Assembly (NCBI GenBank): GCA_002633005.1
Contig: NMRA01000601.1
Location: forward strand, 111,405 to 175,404
Direction: 5' to 3'
Origin: Phoronis australis
Lineage: Eukaryota; Phoronida; Phoronidae
DNA length: 64,000 nt
Below, piece after piece: positions 40,672 through 54,124 of the stretch (the stretch's first letter is position 1; each line of letters opens with the position of its first letter). The notes under the pieces were generated by a model. It saw only the letters and a program-made list of their open reading frames with translations. It had not been told where the DNA came from and searched no databases. The position numbers and the translations under genes were made by a program.

Positions 40672-40760
40672 AAACGGTTAGACTGCGGCCGCTGCCAATT
40701 TGCACTCCCGAAATATTAAAATCTAGGGGTAGGACAGGCTTGGGGAATTTTTTAGTTAGG
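40672..40760 (+). repeat. Direct repeat, left copy
   Basis: About 89 bp sharing CGGCCGCTGCCAATTTGCAC and AATATTAAAATCTAGGGGTA with 41512-41610 at high identity. The two copies are ~840 bp apart in the same orientation. This could be LTR-like or MITE-like termini; no coding sequence lies between. Confidence 0.6.
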
Positions 40761-41511
40761 TAAATTGTATTGTGTGTCTCACGGTGCACGGTAACTGCTT
40801 TCTTTTTTAGTGCTTGGGCTTAACTTCTAAGAAAGTGTTGACCCAGTGCCATCGCCATCAGCGAGGTAGGTGACCCCCTTAGCTTCAAAATGTGGGAGAT
40901 GCACAACACTGCAACCGTCTATTGCGCCATCTGGCTGTCGTGGTCTACGGAAGGGGTAGCGGTGTTTGCTGAATGAACTGTGTCCTTCTGAATTGTTTTT
41001 TTTCTCCCTCTGCTGAGAATGAAACTGTGTAGCTTTCCAGGCTACTTTGTATGTGCTCACCACTCAACAATAAGGTTGTGAGAGAAAATAGGCTGTCCAA
41101 ATTTCTTGTTTCCATGCTTTTTATGGTTATCCAAGTCGACTTCTGTCAATAAATATGTCCCCTATACACAACGAGTGAGCCTCGGTGAAGATTATGGTCA
41201 CTGACCTGTGGGGCCTGGAAACTAACTTGAATTAAACTTTTAGTACTTGTTCCATATTCAAGTTTATCACTTTTCTTGAATTTGTCCCATCAAAAGTCAG
41301 TATAGTGCAAAACAGAGCAGGAAACTACATCGGGTGTCTTAATCTGTGTAAAATGGGCCTGGCTTGAAAACCCCAGCCTTCAGGCTGGGCACATTCGATC
41401 ACCTTATAAATACAAAGTGGACCACCGGTTCAACTTCTTATTTGACTCAGTAGGTGAGCAGATGGAGAGGAACTATTTTGAACAAAATTTAGAAAATGTG
41501 CTCTTATTTAA

Positions 41512-41610
41512 GGTGGTACTGAACAGTTAGACTACGGCCGCTGCCAATTTGCACTCCCGAAATATTAAAATCTAGGGGTAGACCAGGATTGGGGGAATGT
41601 TTTAGTTAGG
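41512..41610 (+). repeat. Direct repeat, right copy
   Basis: Partner of 40672-40760. It begins GGTGGTACTGAACAGTTAGA and ends TTTTAGTTAGG. Confidence 0.6.
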
Positions 41611-43361
41611 TATTCTATTTAGGCCAAGTGAATGTGGTTCGTTTGTATTTGTGAACATGCTGAGAATTAAAAAAGGCAACTTTCTCGGCTGTAGATGCAC
41701 TCTTGTTCAAGATGGTGTCCCCCTGTTGCAATTGTGCATTGCTGTGAGAAATTCGACGCGATTTCAATTAGCCCTCAAACAAGCCAGATTTGCAAAAAAA
41801 CTAGTTGGTTGACAGTACTTTTAGACCACATTTTTGGAATCGATAGGACAATGCTTTCAGAATCTAATGTTGCCTTTAGTTGAGCATCTGCAGGAAAGTG
41901 GTGGTTTTGGGGTGAAAAGTGCCGATTTTGCATTTTTTGCCCTTATTTTCTTAGCCTAGCTTGGTTTCCACTGGGAGTGAAAGGGTCAAAATCACAAGAG
42001 AGAACAATGTTTCTGTGCTCATCTGTAGAGCTTGTGATGTGAAATGACTCAAAACTTTTCTTAATTTGCATGCAGTTTTTGACAGAGTAAAGAAAGGGTA
42101 AAGAGTCCATTGACGTGTGTTCTGATAGGCAAACCCCTGTGAGAAATGTTCAGTGCCTCCTTTCTGTTGCGTGAATGTCTTTCGCGAAACAGCGGAGTGG
42201 TTGGCTGGTTCAGTGCCTAAACACTGCTATTAACAATGAGTCTGGTGAACGCACCTGACATCTGGCGTCTGTTTCATCAAAATGACTTAAGACTCATAAG
42301 TCATAAATTTTGTCTTACGCACCCACTTCACATGTTTAGCCAAGTAATTACGACAGCATCACAGTCTAGAAATAATTTCTAGAAATTTTCTCAGAAACTT
42401 GTTGTTATGAGTTGATGCTTGAACACTTCGCACTTTTGCTCAAGTGTGATTTAATTAAATCCCATAAACACTTGTGTAGACCGTAAGACCGAATTTCTGA
42501 CTTGAGTCTTAAGTCACTTTAGTGAAGCAGACGACTGTTTCTCCTTTGGTCAATCAAGGATGTAGGGAACCGGTGTATTTAAACCAAATAGACATAAAAA
42601 GCCTACTTTTTCAATCACAAGGTTGGCGTAACTTGAATGAAATATTTCACTACGCATACAAATCAGGTTAGTATGGCAAACAAATCTTACCAACTGGCCA
42701 CGTTTTCGAATAGTTCACCGCACTGCAATACTAATGGATGCTGGATGCGAGAAAAATTTGGGCAAGAAAACTCGACTCGGTTCTTTGACATTTTTGTTAC
42801 AGAGGCGTGGCGTAATTTCGTAGACGCAATAATCTGGCTAAAGAGGCAAGTGTAATAACGTGCTTCGCTTGCATTACATGGCGATTTCTCATGAAGTTTT
42901 ATTTAACTCGCAAGAAACGAGTTGTGCAGAACGCATGGCAGCTAAAATATCGCTGCGCGAGACCACTTCGTCTAAGAGTGCAAGAACTAGGTAAAAGTAA
43001 TTTTAATTAAAATGCTCCGTGCAATGAACCCTTCCTGTACTAGCACGCGTTTCACGATATTATCGCATTTTCATTAAAACGTTCTGTAGTTACAAGTTAT
43101 CTAGCCTAGTTGTGTTATTGTCTGCAGTTCCCACTGAAAACTTAGGTGTCATGAAGTATACTTTTATTTGTTATTCGTTGTACTTGTGCGCCATCTATTA
43201 TTCGCGTGCAAAAACTTGTATCACGTTATACCTCGTTGGTTTTTAGAGAATAAACGTATTGGTATTCGTATTCATGAAGACACTATTGCGTTTCAGCAAT
43301 GTTAACTGACGTGAGGGGCGTGGCAATAGATAGTCGAAGTTTAAAGAGGCATCATCAGCGA

Positions 43362-43425
43362 GAAAAGTGATTTTCTAAGATAAGCCTCAGCTTCGAGTCG
43401 AATCTGGAACTCCAACGGCCGCAGC
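43362..43425 (-). repeat. tRNA-derived SINE fragment
   Basis: Shares the tail AGTGATTTTCTRAGATMAGC and a degraded B box (GAGTTCCAGATTCGA on the minus strand) with the element at 19200-19292. Confidence 0.4.
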
Positions 43426-44656
43426 CAAATACAACAATTTTAACAAAGGAAACGAATATGCATGATCAGTTAGCAAATTTAATACTTAAATCAGACAGAC
43501 ACAGTTAATGATACAATGACGTATACGGTTCATATCACAAATCAAAAGGTCACGTCCAGAAGACATAGCTCGATCATTTACCGTTTCTACGTGCGTTTTC
43601 AGTTTCTGGATCCGCGGAGACAATATGTTGTAGAAACCGTAAAATGTGTAAACATGCGAATGCGAATGCGGTGTTATATTCATAAACATTTTTACCATGA
43701 AATGACTAGATTGTCTTAAATGAGATGATGAGAATACAGTCATGCTCCTCGATCCAGTAGTTTTAACTGAGTATTTGCATTGCCAAAACTAACAGCACCT
43801 GATCGACATCGCCAGAAATATGTAAGATATACCACTGCTCATGCGCCAACTTCTGCTTACTGCTCCACTCTTGACATAGGAGCCTACTGAAGGCAAGGGG
43901 AGATAACTGCGAAATTGTCGATAGACTGGCGTAAAGAATGTCTATCAAGGGTTGATACAAGCAAGTATCGGGGTTAAGGGTGAAAATTTTATAACGTGCC
44001 TTGAGGTCTGAATTTCGTCCAAAACATCGTCCTATACCGTAAGTCATGAATCGACCTGCAGGGACTATTCGAGGGCAAATTCATGTTAAAACCAAGTTTG
44101 TGGCGAAATTGACTCTGGTTGCCCACCGCTCAGATGAGGTCCGGCAAGCAGAGTTCTGTTAATTCTCAGAAGTGTAAACTGTCTGTCAAGCAATGTTGAC
44201 TGTACAGGATTCAAAATACTTTAGTCAGCGCACTGTTCAACAACCTTTGACCTCTTGTTTGTAGGTTTCCTACCAAACAACGAGTGGTGGTAATTGACGA
44301 CATTTCGTAAGTGCGTTCAAAAGAGGCAATAGTGAAGCGGCAGAAATGAGCAGAAATGGAGCCTAGTTAGCGACAGCAGAAATAGACGCTTGGTATTACT
44401 TTGATACCCGATACAAGAAGCTAAGGCTTTTTTCTTCTGAAAATACCGCAAGTGGTTACACATGGATATAATCTGGCCAGTACGATAACACAAGCTGATG
44501 TTGGCGTGGGCCTACGAAGTAAAAAAGGTTTTGACATGCTTCAGTGACCATCGCGACAAGTGTCACCCAGCGACTCGTGAATGTTACAAACTCATGGTAA
44601 TGATTGCCAGTGAGACAAGTCTGCCCTCCAACAGTGCGACGAGACATTGAAGACAG

Positions 44657-47600
44657 TCACCACGCGCCCTTCTGCTGCAGAACTTGCTGAGCCAACATTT
44701 CAAATTCCTACAAATACAAAGAAAGCAAAATATTAAACGTCACGGACGGATGTAGGATTGTGAAGGAGAAATCACAATTCAAGTTTTTACCCATACCTGT
44801 ACATGTTGGTACTGGTGCACTCCCAAGAACCGCATATGAAGGTTCATTCCTTTTACATCACTTGAGCCGCTTTATCGTTACGCGCAAAATTGCCGTGCAA
44901 CACAAGCTTACATTCGAGCAAAAACTTTCTAAGGTTTTGCCCAACCAAAGTTTTCACACTCTACATTCTATTTACCTCTATCTGAGCTATCGTGCTTGGG
45001 TTGATTTTGTTGTCCCCAGTGTCACTGCTTCGGCCGCTTTTTAATGACGCACTTCCGGCACTCTCGTTTGAACTTCGCCTGTAACTTTCGCTCGATGTGC
45101 ACTCGTGCTTACTTGACCCCCTTCTGCTATTCTCGGGGCTGTCATTGGGCGTGGAGCTGGAGATGCTCGTATTGTCAACCACAGGTTTTCGCGATAATTT
45201 CGGACTCTCTACAACCTCCATGATAGCACCCAGACTGGCTTTCAGCTTCTCGTGGTTTTCGAGGCGTTGGATGGCTTGTGTTTCTGACGTCTGTAAGTGC
45301 TTCATCGTCTGTTGACGGTGTTTCTCGTGCTCTTCGAGACCTGAAAGACATTAATAGCAGACGATAAATGATCTGTTTACAAGTTTGCATGTTTTCGGGA
45401 TTTGTATTCACATGAAGAGATTCTCAATCTGAACAAATAATACAACTTCTAGAAGCTTTATTGCTCATTTAGTTAAAAGGATACCAAACCCTGTTTTGAT
45501 GATTTCAACCAATCCTACTTTTGTCACCTGCTAATGCATCATGGGCGTCAATCTTCCAAGTTAAAGACAGCAATCAATCAAAACTCATCCTCCCCATCTC
45601 AAAAATGGGATATTATGGTTCCTGGTGGGTGGTCTTTTCCCATAATTGCCGTGTAATTAGCTAAAAGCATAGATCACGCGTAGCCGTTTAGCAGATTTTG
45701 AAAGTTTTTTGAGGGTTGTCGAGAGTCACAAAGCATTATTTTGTTTTCGAGAACTGGATGGGAAAGTCGTTTTTAGTATCTATTGCTAGACCAAAACCGG
45801 GTCTGGTATCCTTTTAAGTAACTTTTATGTCAATAGACGTTCAACTCATCTCACTCGACTGGAAAGTATCTTTACCTCTATCGATATCAGTTAGCTTTTC
45901 TTTGAGCTCAGTTAGCTGATCCTGCAGATGCTTGTGATCTCCATTTTTCAATGTCGACTTCTGTTTCCCGCCAAATCCAAAGACCGACTTCCGGTTGTTA
46001 TTGTTGGACAAATCCTGAGACTGCAACTTCTTTTCAAGAGTGTCGACCTGCAAATCATACATCTCTGGGGTTTATTCGCATGTATGCCTTTTTCAATTCG
46101 TTTAACAGCGTTCGCATTTTTGGACAAACGTAGTAAATTACATGGCTCCTAAGGCTACATTTCAATTATCCGCTTGACGACGTCAAACATAAACATCGAC
46201 ATCAAATCTCCACAAATTATGCAGAAACGGAGACCCGTAACATGCACTAAAGTCAGTACTGTGGCAAATCAGTGTTTGTCTTTCGCAAACCAGAGCTTAC
46301 TTTTAACTGTGTTGACATTCGTCGCTGTCGCAACTGAGTTGCGTCACGAACTAGTCTCTGCTGCTCTTCAATTTGAGCTCTGTGGTACTTGTTCGCGATT
46401 TCCGCAGTTTTTGGAAAAATCGAAGATGTTTTGTCCTACAAAAGAGAGGTACAACTACACAAAAACCGTTCTGCTAAGACTCGTCCACGACAGCAGCCAA
46501 TTTTTGACAGCCAAGACCAAACACAGCCGTAGTTTCATTTTTCCCAAAATTCATTATCGCACATAACCAGGAATTAAATCGCACGTAAGCATGCAATCGC
46601 CGACTATAGAAATATAATCATCAGATATACACGATAGTTAAATGATACATGTACATGAGTATAAATGGACGCTTGATCTAATTACCGAAAATCAAATGGG
46701 ACATAAATATGTGATAATCGAATACAAACAGTATTTAACTATCAAATATACATACGATTATCCAGAACATCTAAGAATATGTTCAGTGAATATTAACATT
46801 TGAAATATTGAATTTTCAATGAATAACACGCCATATTCGCAGGCTACATCACAGAAATTAAGAGCTGCCGCTTTTCACATCAGTTTAAAATAGTTTCGAT
46901 AACGTGTTTTGCATGTATTTCTACCAGTAAAGGTTTTGTGAAAGTGAAATTATTGGCAAAAACAGTTTTCTGAGACAGATCCAACACGGAATCGAGATCA
47001 AAAACTGTTAGTGGTCCCAGTCCCGCATTTCTAGTGGAACTAAATCTCATTTGATAAACCGAGACCAGCCTCCCGTTTAGTAACGCTAGGACCTCGCTAA
47101 AAAGTAAGACTTCGCGAGATTACGTGAGACATAGCCGTGCATTTTAAATAAGAACACGTGTCTTTGACTAGGTTTTAGCTAGGTCCTAGCGTAGGTCCTA
47201 GCGTCTACTGAACGCACGCCACTCATGATTTCAGCGAATTTATATTTGGACACATAAAATTACAATTAACACATAGCACCAATTATTATATTTCCAATGA
47301 CCAGAAAGAGTAGTTACATTATGATAGCAAACAAGGTGTAAAACGAGGTTTATACCGGCAGGTTGAAACCTCCGTCCGAATTACATGGAAACTATAGGTG
47401 GCGCTGAACGTCTGTCCACTAAAGACATGATACCCTTCAGTGGGAAAGGGAATTGCACCATAGCATGGTGGTTTCGAAAATCAGCCATTATCTACATACA
47501 GGACACATTTGCAACTGTCCCACCGCAAATACCTGAACACCCCAGACCTGCAGGCTGGTGCTATGGGTAACGTGGTAAGGAAGGTTATTCCAAATACAAG

Positions 47601-50600
47601 TCGCCTCATATGATATACAACGCTCCTCCGGTAACAAGAGTTTCCAGCAACGACATAAGCAACATAAGCTGCAGTTGCATATTCCACTGGCATTACCCAA
47701 AACAAAATCCTACCTTTGGGATATGCCGTTTTTCAAGGTCAGCGCGCTGTCTTTTCATGTCTTGAATCTGCTTTTCTCGCGTCATTTGCACTGTGTCCTT
47801 TTGATTAAAGGAACTATCGCCTTCCTTTAATGACGCACTTCCTGAAAAGCGAAGAAACTCTCCATGGAAACATGTGATCATTCACTTTGAAGTCAAAAGA
47901 ATTGTTATAGTGGAAGACCGAGACTTGATTTTGTCGTCGTCAACCGTAAAGTGTCACCTTAAATACAAGAGTGTGTCGACAAAGCGCGCACCATAACAAA
48001 ACCCAGTCTCTCAGTTCGGCTCACGTAGAGACGTACAATGTATATGTAGCGTGAAAAGTTAAAGCGGATATATTCTCGCATTCCGTCCACGAAGCGAACT
48101 TTCGATCTAAACCTCTTGCCGCTGGAAAATAGATCTCCACTTGTTCCTTACTCAGACTAGCATTAATTTATTTCTCAGCTTGTAAAGAACTGACAGTTCA
48201 TTATTCCTTCAAACCACGCTCGCGCATTAAATGACACGCCGTGATAAGCCAACAACGAACTACCAGCGCTTTCAAAGTCCTGAAGTCACCTCTAATTTGA
48301 CTAAGGAACAATTCCACATAAGTAAGCGGTCCAAATCAAAACTTGTTTTTTGTCATGGAAGACGGGTTTATAACCGTTTGGAAATCTCTAAATTTATTTG
48401 TCCTTCAAAGATAAACTACGGTGACACAGTTCTGCCATGCATAAACACCAGGAACACATTCTGAGCTCTGGGTTTTTAGAAAACACGAGGAAAACTTTTG
48501 AAATAGGAGGTGTCATTGATGGCCAGAAGTTAAAGCTCACTTAAACACGGAAGGAGCGTTTTAAATCTCGCTTGCGCTTTGCACTATTTCGGCGGAAACC
48601 TACTCCTGTTCATAAAACATTAAAACTTAAAATATTCACGCACCGTTTCTTTCGGACAGTTATTTCCTCACGGAGGCGTCTCCGTTGAGATTGATCGGAG
48701 AAAACAGAACGAAAGGACGAAACTCACAGGGAGCCAAATCAGGTGGCCATAGAGCAAGAGTGACACTGCAATATCAGCCTTGAAGGCAAAACAGCATAGA
48801 TAGAGCAAAATGACGTCACTGCTAAACACTATATTAACGGTTACATCTATTGTTGCGCGTTGACAACATTGTTGAATATCAATATTTTAATGACCAGCAC
48901 CAACAAGTTCCACCAGTTCCTACTAGGGATTTTGAAAAATTTGGAGAAATCGGAAACTGAAGGAATTGGTTTCTTCATTTTGCATATTTCCGATTTAATA
49001 AATTGTCTGAAATTGGGAAAATTACACACTGCCTCTCTAACATTATGAACTACATACCCGTGCCACTCTTTTGAACAGTGCTTGACCCAACTTCAAGATC
49101 AAGTCGGTGGATTTGACTTTCTGACGATTCTGTCTTACTTTCTGACTGGCACAAGGCTGGGAGATCACCACACGACCGACTTATTGAAACCCTTTTCAGT
49201 CGTTCCTGTTGTGTATTGGGTACGCTCGGGCAAGACACGCTACTAACTGAAATGTCGGGTACCTGCGATAAATAGTGTAGAAATTTTGAATGATACTTGA
49301 GGGGTCACGAAGCTCGTTACTTCTATAATGATTCATAGACGAGTTTAACAGAGTTAAAAATACCAGGTGAAAAGCTTTTGGCGTCATTAGCATTTCGCAA
49401 CGCGTCAGACCGCGAAAACACGGTTTGATGAGTCAGTAAAAAATCACCCTTCTGTGTCATGCACGCACAAATGAATATGCCCTGCACTTGCGTGCAAGAA
49501 TGTTCCAATAAACTGCCTACGTGCAAAAACGAACAAGAATTGTTTTCAAGCTATTTTCCATCAAGGCTACTATTTTTAATTCTACAAATCTGCACATGCC
49601 CCCAGTTTTCACTACGGAAATAAAACATACTTGACTAAAAACGTCCTCTGCTGAGATGTCCCCCTCAAAGTCTTCCTCAGATTCCGTTTCCGGTTTATCG
49701 TCAGGCACAAATAACACATTCTCGCCATTGACGCCAGACACATCAAATCCAATAGATGTCGTCGTTCTTCGTCTTGGTGTGCCGACTTGAGTTTGATTGT
49801 TGGTTTTCCACAATTGACGAAGCGCTACATCGTGTTTCGGAGGGGTGTCTGTTCTGAAGTTCTCCTTGTCATGTGATATTGAAGCTATGCTTGACTGATC
49901 GTCTGACGATTCTGGATAGTCCAAAACTGGAGCATTGCTATGAGAACTTTCCAAGCTATGCACTGATCCCCTGCGGTTCTCCGGACTGGGGTCGTGAACA
50001 CTGACTGGATTAGAGGTTGAACTTGATCGCCTCTCCGAAACGCTCAAATGAGAAAGTTCTGGAGTAGACACGGTTGAATCGTCCGACTTCATAGTCTCAT
50101 TTCTAAGAACCTGGATCCAACTGTTAAAATCAAATGAGTCCAAAGCAGCCAACTGTATACTTTTCCCACCCTGGCGAGTCAGTTTGAAAGCGTTCACTTT
50201 CTTATTTTTGTCATTCGGGGCCAGCACCAAGGTATAATTGTTAAGAACTGCTGTCGTGTCCGCAGCCTCGGTGGACGTTTTGTTCTTAAACACATAAAGC
50301 ACACCTTTGCTTACAGCGCACCAGTATTTTGACCAACTTAGTAAGGTCTTTTGATTTAAGTATCCTGAAATTTTCACATCTTGGAGATTTGATATCCTCC
50401 CGCTGTCCTGCTCCGTTGGAGATTTAGGCGGTTTAGACTTGAAAATCTCCTTTATTAGAGATGCTCGCCTCGCAATCTTCACCCCAATGCCCTTATGGCG
50501 CCCATTAGGTGGCGAATTGTCTTCGGCAGATGGGTGGAGTTCGTAAGAGTACATCGCGGACATAGGTCGGGTGGGTAAGCGAGTTTTTGACTTCTCAAGA

Positions 50601-52347
50601 GCACCAGTAGATTTACCCGAACGCCGTACAACGGGGACCACGTGTGTTTCCGGTCGTACAGGCGAGAGACTTTTTCGGGAAGAACACCACTTATTGTTAG
50701 GCATGGTTTTACTTAGCGACGATAAACTCCCAATCTTATGTACGATCGCTGGCGATTTGTCGCCGTCGCCTGCACTAGCGTCACTTTTGAGCTGCCCATT
50801 TAACCAGCTTAATGTGGTATCACTTCTCTTAATGTCTTGGGCCAGTGAAGGCGTGTATCTCGACAAAATGTCGCCAGTTTCCTCTTTTGAAATGGTTTCC
50901 GCCTCATCTTCGTCACTTCCGTCATTGAGAACGTCCAAATCGAGGCTACTGGCTACTCTCAATACAGCCACCCAGCGGTCAAGATTTGATTTTGTGTTTG
51001 TTCCGAAAACCATTTTCTCTCCCGTGATATCGTTCTCTATGACGATTTGGAATCGCTCCATTCCTGACACAGTCTTGGACGAGTCCTTCGCCCTGGCGAT
51101 GACGTCAGTCGTCATGAAATTGTCCTTGGCAGCCGAATGAAACACTAACGGCTTGATTGTGAACGCAGGTAAAACAAGCACCTGGAACAAATTGACTGTA
51201 TATATCATCATAATACAGTAAGACGAGTTTACTCGATTCTAAGCAATACAACTAATTTATGTACATGTAGAACCCCAGAAAAATGTCCAAAACTGGCTAT
51301 TTTGGAACATCATATATCAGAATGGGCTAATCGAATTCGTATGAAAATTTGAGCTATTACACTTGAGGCACTACCTAGGGATTGTTTTTGGAATGTTCCA
51401 CTTTTGCATGAGGGGCTGTCGGAAATAGGACTTATGTGATTTTTATGAAACAAATCAAAAGTTGCGACAAACGGAAACGAAATGATAATTTAGAAAACTG
51501 TAACAGCGTTTCTGAGATTTCATCTTAAAGACTTAGGTCAACTGAAATTTAGTCATTGATATTGATAATATTGTTTTGCTATGCATGTACTTTTTTGTTT
51601 TCCGAAATTTTACTAAAAAGTCATGGTCATGTGACCCATTCAATGGCAGGTTGGCATAAAGTCAAATTTTGTCAGCGTTTTACTTTCAGAAATATATACT
51701 TACATACTTTTATTGGATAATATTTCACAGTTTTTAGAAATATTTAGCTGAATGCATTGGCTTTCGACAAGGTCATACTTAACTACGGGAGGTGCAACAC
51801 TGAAAAACTGGGGGGGGGGGGCTATAGACCCCACACCCCCTATAGTGCGCCGCCCATATTAACCACAGTTCACAAATAGTGATAGAGCGTCCGAAAGGAA
51901 AAACAGTATTCGGTTCAAATAATCTCGTACCAAATGACTTCATATGAATTAGATTTTTGTACGACCACCGGTATTACGAATGGAGCCATGTTTGTTTTGT
52001 CGTCCAAACTTTCTCACCTTTGACGACTTTTCCACGGAATCATTCTCAAAAATACACAGAAGCATATCCGTGACGACGCACCACATTGGTTTTCCATTAG
52101 ACAAGTCGTTCAACCAACCAGAGTGGTCGTAGCAGACGATATCCGATTTAGTCACGTTCTCGTGCAGATGACACGTGTCCGACAGATCTTGGATTTTAGA
52201 CAGTGTCTCAACAAGGATGTTGCTATAGGACATGCGGCGAGCCATATCAGTCTTTTCTGATTTTGGTAACAGGATAAACTGTTCCGTCAGGTATGGATGG
52301 AATTCAAAGTACACATCATCGGTTTGTTGACCGCAGCTTATCGTTTT
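44657..52347 (-). CDS. Double PH-domain, coiled-coil scaffold protein (AFAP1-like?), 5' incomplete
   Basis: Eight minus-strand exons: 52347-52018, 51181-49631, 49262-49058, 47841-47714, 46435-46301, 46047-45876, 45340-44976 and 44707-44657. Phases 0,0,1,0,0,1,0 join exactly: 2937 nt, 978 residues, ending LAQQVLQQKGAW. PH1 spans ~76-187 and is split by an intron (SGWLNDLSNGKPMWCVV; FTIKPLVF; conserved DRW). PH2 is at ~380-471 (ISGYLNQKTLLSWSKYWCAV; SWIQVLRNET). Between and after lie Ser-rich linkers. The C-terminal ~300 residues form a coiled coil (MTREKQIQDMKRQRADLEKR; KHLQDQLTELKEKLTDIDR), then SPKLSRKP and a Ser tail. PH domains bind phosphoinositides or proteins; this order resembles actin filament-associated proteins, but PH1 is too divergent to be sure. 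The first exon opens with an acceptor, so earlier exons exist to the right. Confidence 0.82.
45473..45817. mobile_element. TTAA-flanked MITE, copy 3
   Basis: 345 bp including TTAA on both sides. Termini TTAAAAGGATACCAAACCCT and GGGTCTGGTATCCTTTTAA are inverted repeats. It is the best preserved of the three copies and lies in an intron of the double PH-domain gene. Confidence 0.88.
47066..47220 (-). repeat. GTTCAGTA-type MITE, copy C
   Basis: Inverted relative to copies A and B. It starts CCTCCCGTTTAGTAACGCTA and ends CTAGCGTCTACTGAACGCAC on the plus strand. It is intronic in the double PH-domain gene. Confidence 0.85.
51784..51859. repeat. GGGCGGCGC hairpin MITE, half-length copy
   Basis: Single unit: GGGAGGTGCAACACTGAAAA, a G-tract with GCTATAGACCCC, then TATAGTGCGCCGCCCATA. 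It sits in an intron of the double PH-domain gene. Confidence 0.7.
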
Positions 52348-52349
52348 CT

Positions 52350-53158
52350 GAAAAAAAGAAAACAAAATCATTAGGTTTTTAAGTAATGAGTTAATTAACA
52401 TGTTTGTTGCACTTGAAAATGTTAGTGGCAAGTAGATCTCAACCAACGATTGCGCAGGAACGTTATTCTCGGATAAATGATTCACCCTTTCGTATTCTTT
52501 ATTTATATAAACTTCTTAAAAAAGACTCGGTGACCACTTCTGTGAATATAATGATGAGCAGACGCCTACAGTCTTGAACCGCTCGCTAAGTCCCAATATT
52601 TCTCAGTGTTTGAATACGTGGACATTGGGCGTGTTCATGACGGCAGCCGCCATCCCGTTGCAAGTAAGCGATAGAACCTCTGTAGGCAATCGTTCATTTG
52701 GTACCAGGCAGCCAGAAACACTCGCTCTAGTATTGTAATTGTGAGAATCTCTGACTGCTTTGAATTTAGTAGTGAGGTATATTTGGTGTAAGGTTATGTG
52801 TGGCTTTGTACACCATAAGGTTTAAATGAAAGTCACGCCTGCTAGCCAGGCTACACCAACGAAGAGGTCAGTAATGGGAATATCACAATAAGGGTCACAC
52901 TATAGTCAGAGATGGTAACTATAAAATCTTTGCTATAGTTGAGTATCATCCTTCCAACCTCGTTTTGAATTTTTTAAGTGAATCCTGGAGGTATGGTGCG
53001 CTATTACCCCACACAACATCAGTGTCAGGTACAAGGAAGTTTCTTAAAAATGTGGCAAACGAAGCTTTATCTACATTTCTGACAGTTAAGTTAGCTTTTT
53101 ACTTTCATTGAATTGGTAACATAATATTCTTTACCGTGGTAGGAGTCTATAATTACAG
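52350..53158. other. Presumed intron sequence
   Basis: Upstream of the first visible PH-gene exon. No further exon could be supported here. Confidence 0.4.
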
Positions 53159-53159
53159 G

Positions 53160-54122
53160 TTTGCCGCTGGGACTAAGTGCCGCTCCTAAATTGCGGGCGT
53201 ATAGACACTTTTCACGGCCCGTGTTTTACGAGCATAATCGATTAGGTTGCACGTCATGTGAGGTCTTAAACCGTTGTACGCCCGTAAAATGACGCTCATA
53301 AATTACGCTGGTTTCAGTGGCGGATTTAAGGGGCGCGGGGGAAGCAAGTAGCCCATGCCCCCCTCAAATTCCACCAGATTCCATTTGGCAGTTCTGGGGT
53401 GCAAATGTCTGACGGGCAAAATCCTGGCTAATACTCTGCCCTGCCCCCCCTAACTTAAACTCCTGGATCCGCCCCTGCGGTCTATCACTTTCATGAAACG
53501 ACTACCGTTAAGTGGGACCTTATCGAATCGACAAGTCTGTAATTTTTGACAAATATCTACATAACATTAAATTTGAACTCAGGAGAAGTATTCATATTCT
53601 GAAAGTAAAAATTCAGCAAAAAAGAAAGCTACTACAGCTAAACAGTATCAGTAACATAACAATATTTCGTCTCATATAAATATCCAAAATAAAATCTCAA
53701 ATACTCTGGTACAGTTTTCTAAATCATCACTTCGTTTTCATTTTATGCAATTTTTGAAAGTTTTCATAAAATCACTAAAGTCCTGTTTTTGATATCCTCT
53801 CACTACAAAAGTGAAATATTCTGAAAACAAACCCTAAGAGTGTTTTTGTACATATAGCAATTATCTGAAAGCTTCATTTCGAAGAGATGATGTTCCTAAG
53901 TTTGCCACACTTGGACATTTTACTAGGGACCCACATTACCCTAACATATCTAATCTTACGAGGATATATTGTAAATATAGGCTAGTAATTCAAGCTTGTA
54001 TTTTACACTCATGAAGTGCGCTCGTAATTCACGCTCCTAAAACACGAGTGTGAAAATTGTCTTTATAAGCCCGTAATTTACGAGCGTTATTTACGGGCGA
54101 AGCATTCCTCCCAGCGGCCAAC
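53160..54122. mobile_element. Non-autonomous DNA element with long diverged inverted ends, nested
   Basis: The left end TTGCCGCTGGGACTAAGTGC pairs with the right end TTGGCCGCTGGGAGGAATGC (reverse complement). Both arms continue with CTCGTAAATTRCGGGC and CACGTGTTTTAGGAGC-like blocks over ~100 bp. Inside lies a hAT-type MITE (53315-53477). No open frame. Confidence 0.6.
53315..53477 (+). mobile_element. CAGTGGCGGATTTA hAT-type MITE, copy 1
   Basis: Starts CAGTGGCGGATTTAAGGGG and ends CTGGATCCGCCCCTG, near-perfect inverted termini. Landmarks CCAGATTCCATTTGGCAGTT and AATACTCTGCCCTGCCCCCC are shared with 58861-59009. It is nested in the larger element 53160-54122. The flanking octamers do not match well. 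Confidence 0.8.
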
Positions 54123-54124
54123 GA

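Larger units (their letters stand above)
40460..44656. other. Intergenic region between two minus-strand genes
   Basis: No supported gene. It holds a ~90-bp direct repeat pair and a SINE fragment, listed separately. A possible short plus-strand exon beginning ATGGCGATTTCTCATGAAG near 42880, open to a GTAAAAGT donor near 42990, has no recognisable continuation. Confidence 0.5.

Noticed and set aside
42880-42990. Plus-strand first exon starting ATGGCGATTTCTC with a GTAAAAGT donor
   Set aside because: No downstream exon in compatible phase was found; 37 codons with one donor is not enough.
50571-51140. 189-codon plus-strand frame
   Set aside because: Antisense shadow of the large PH-domain exon.
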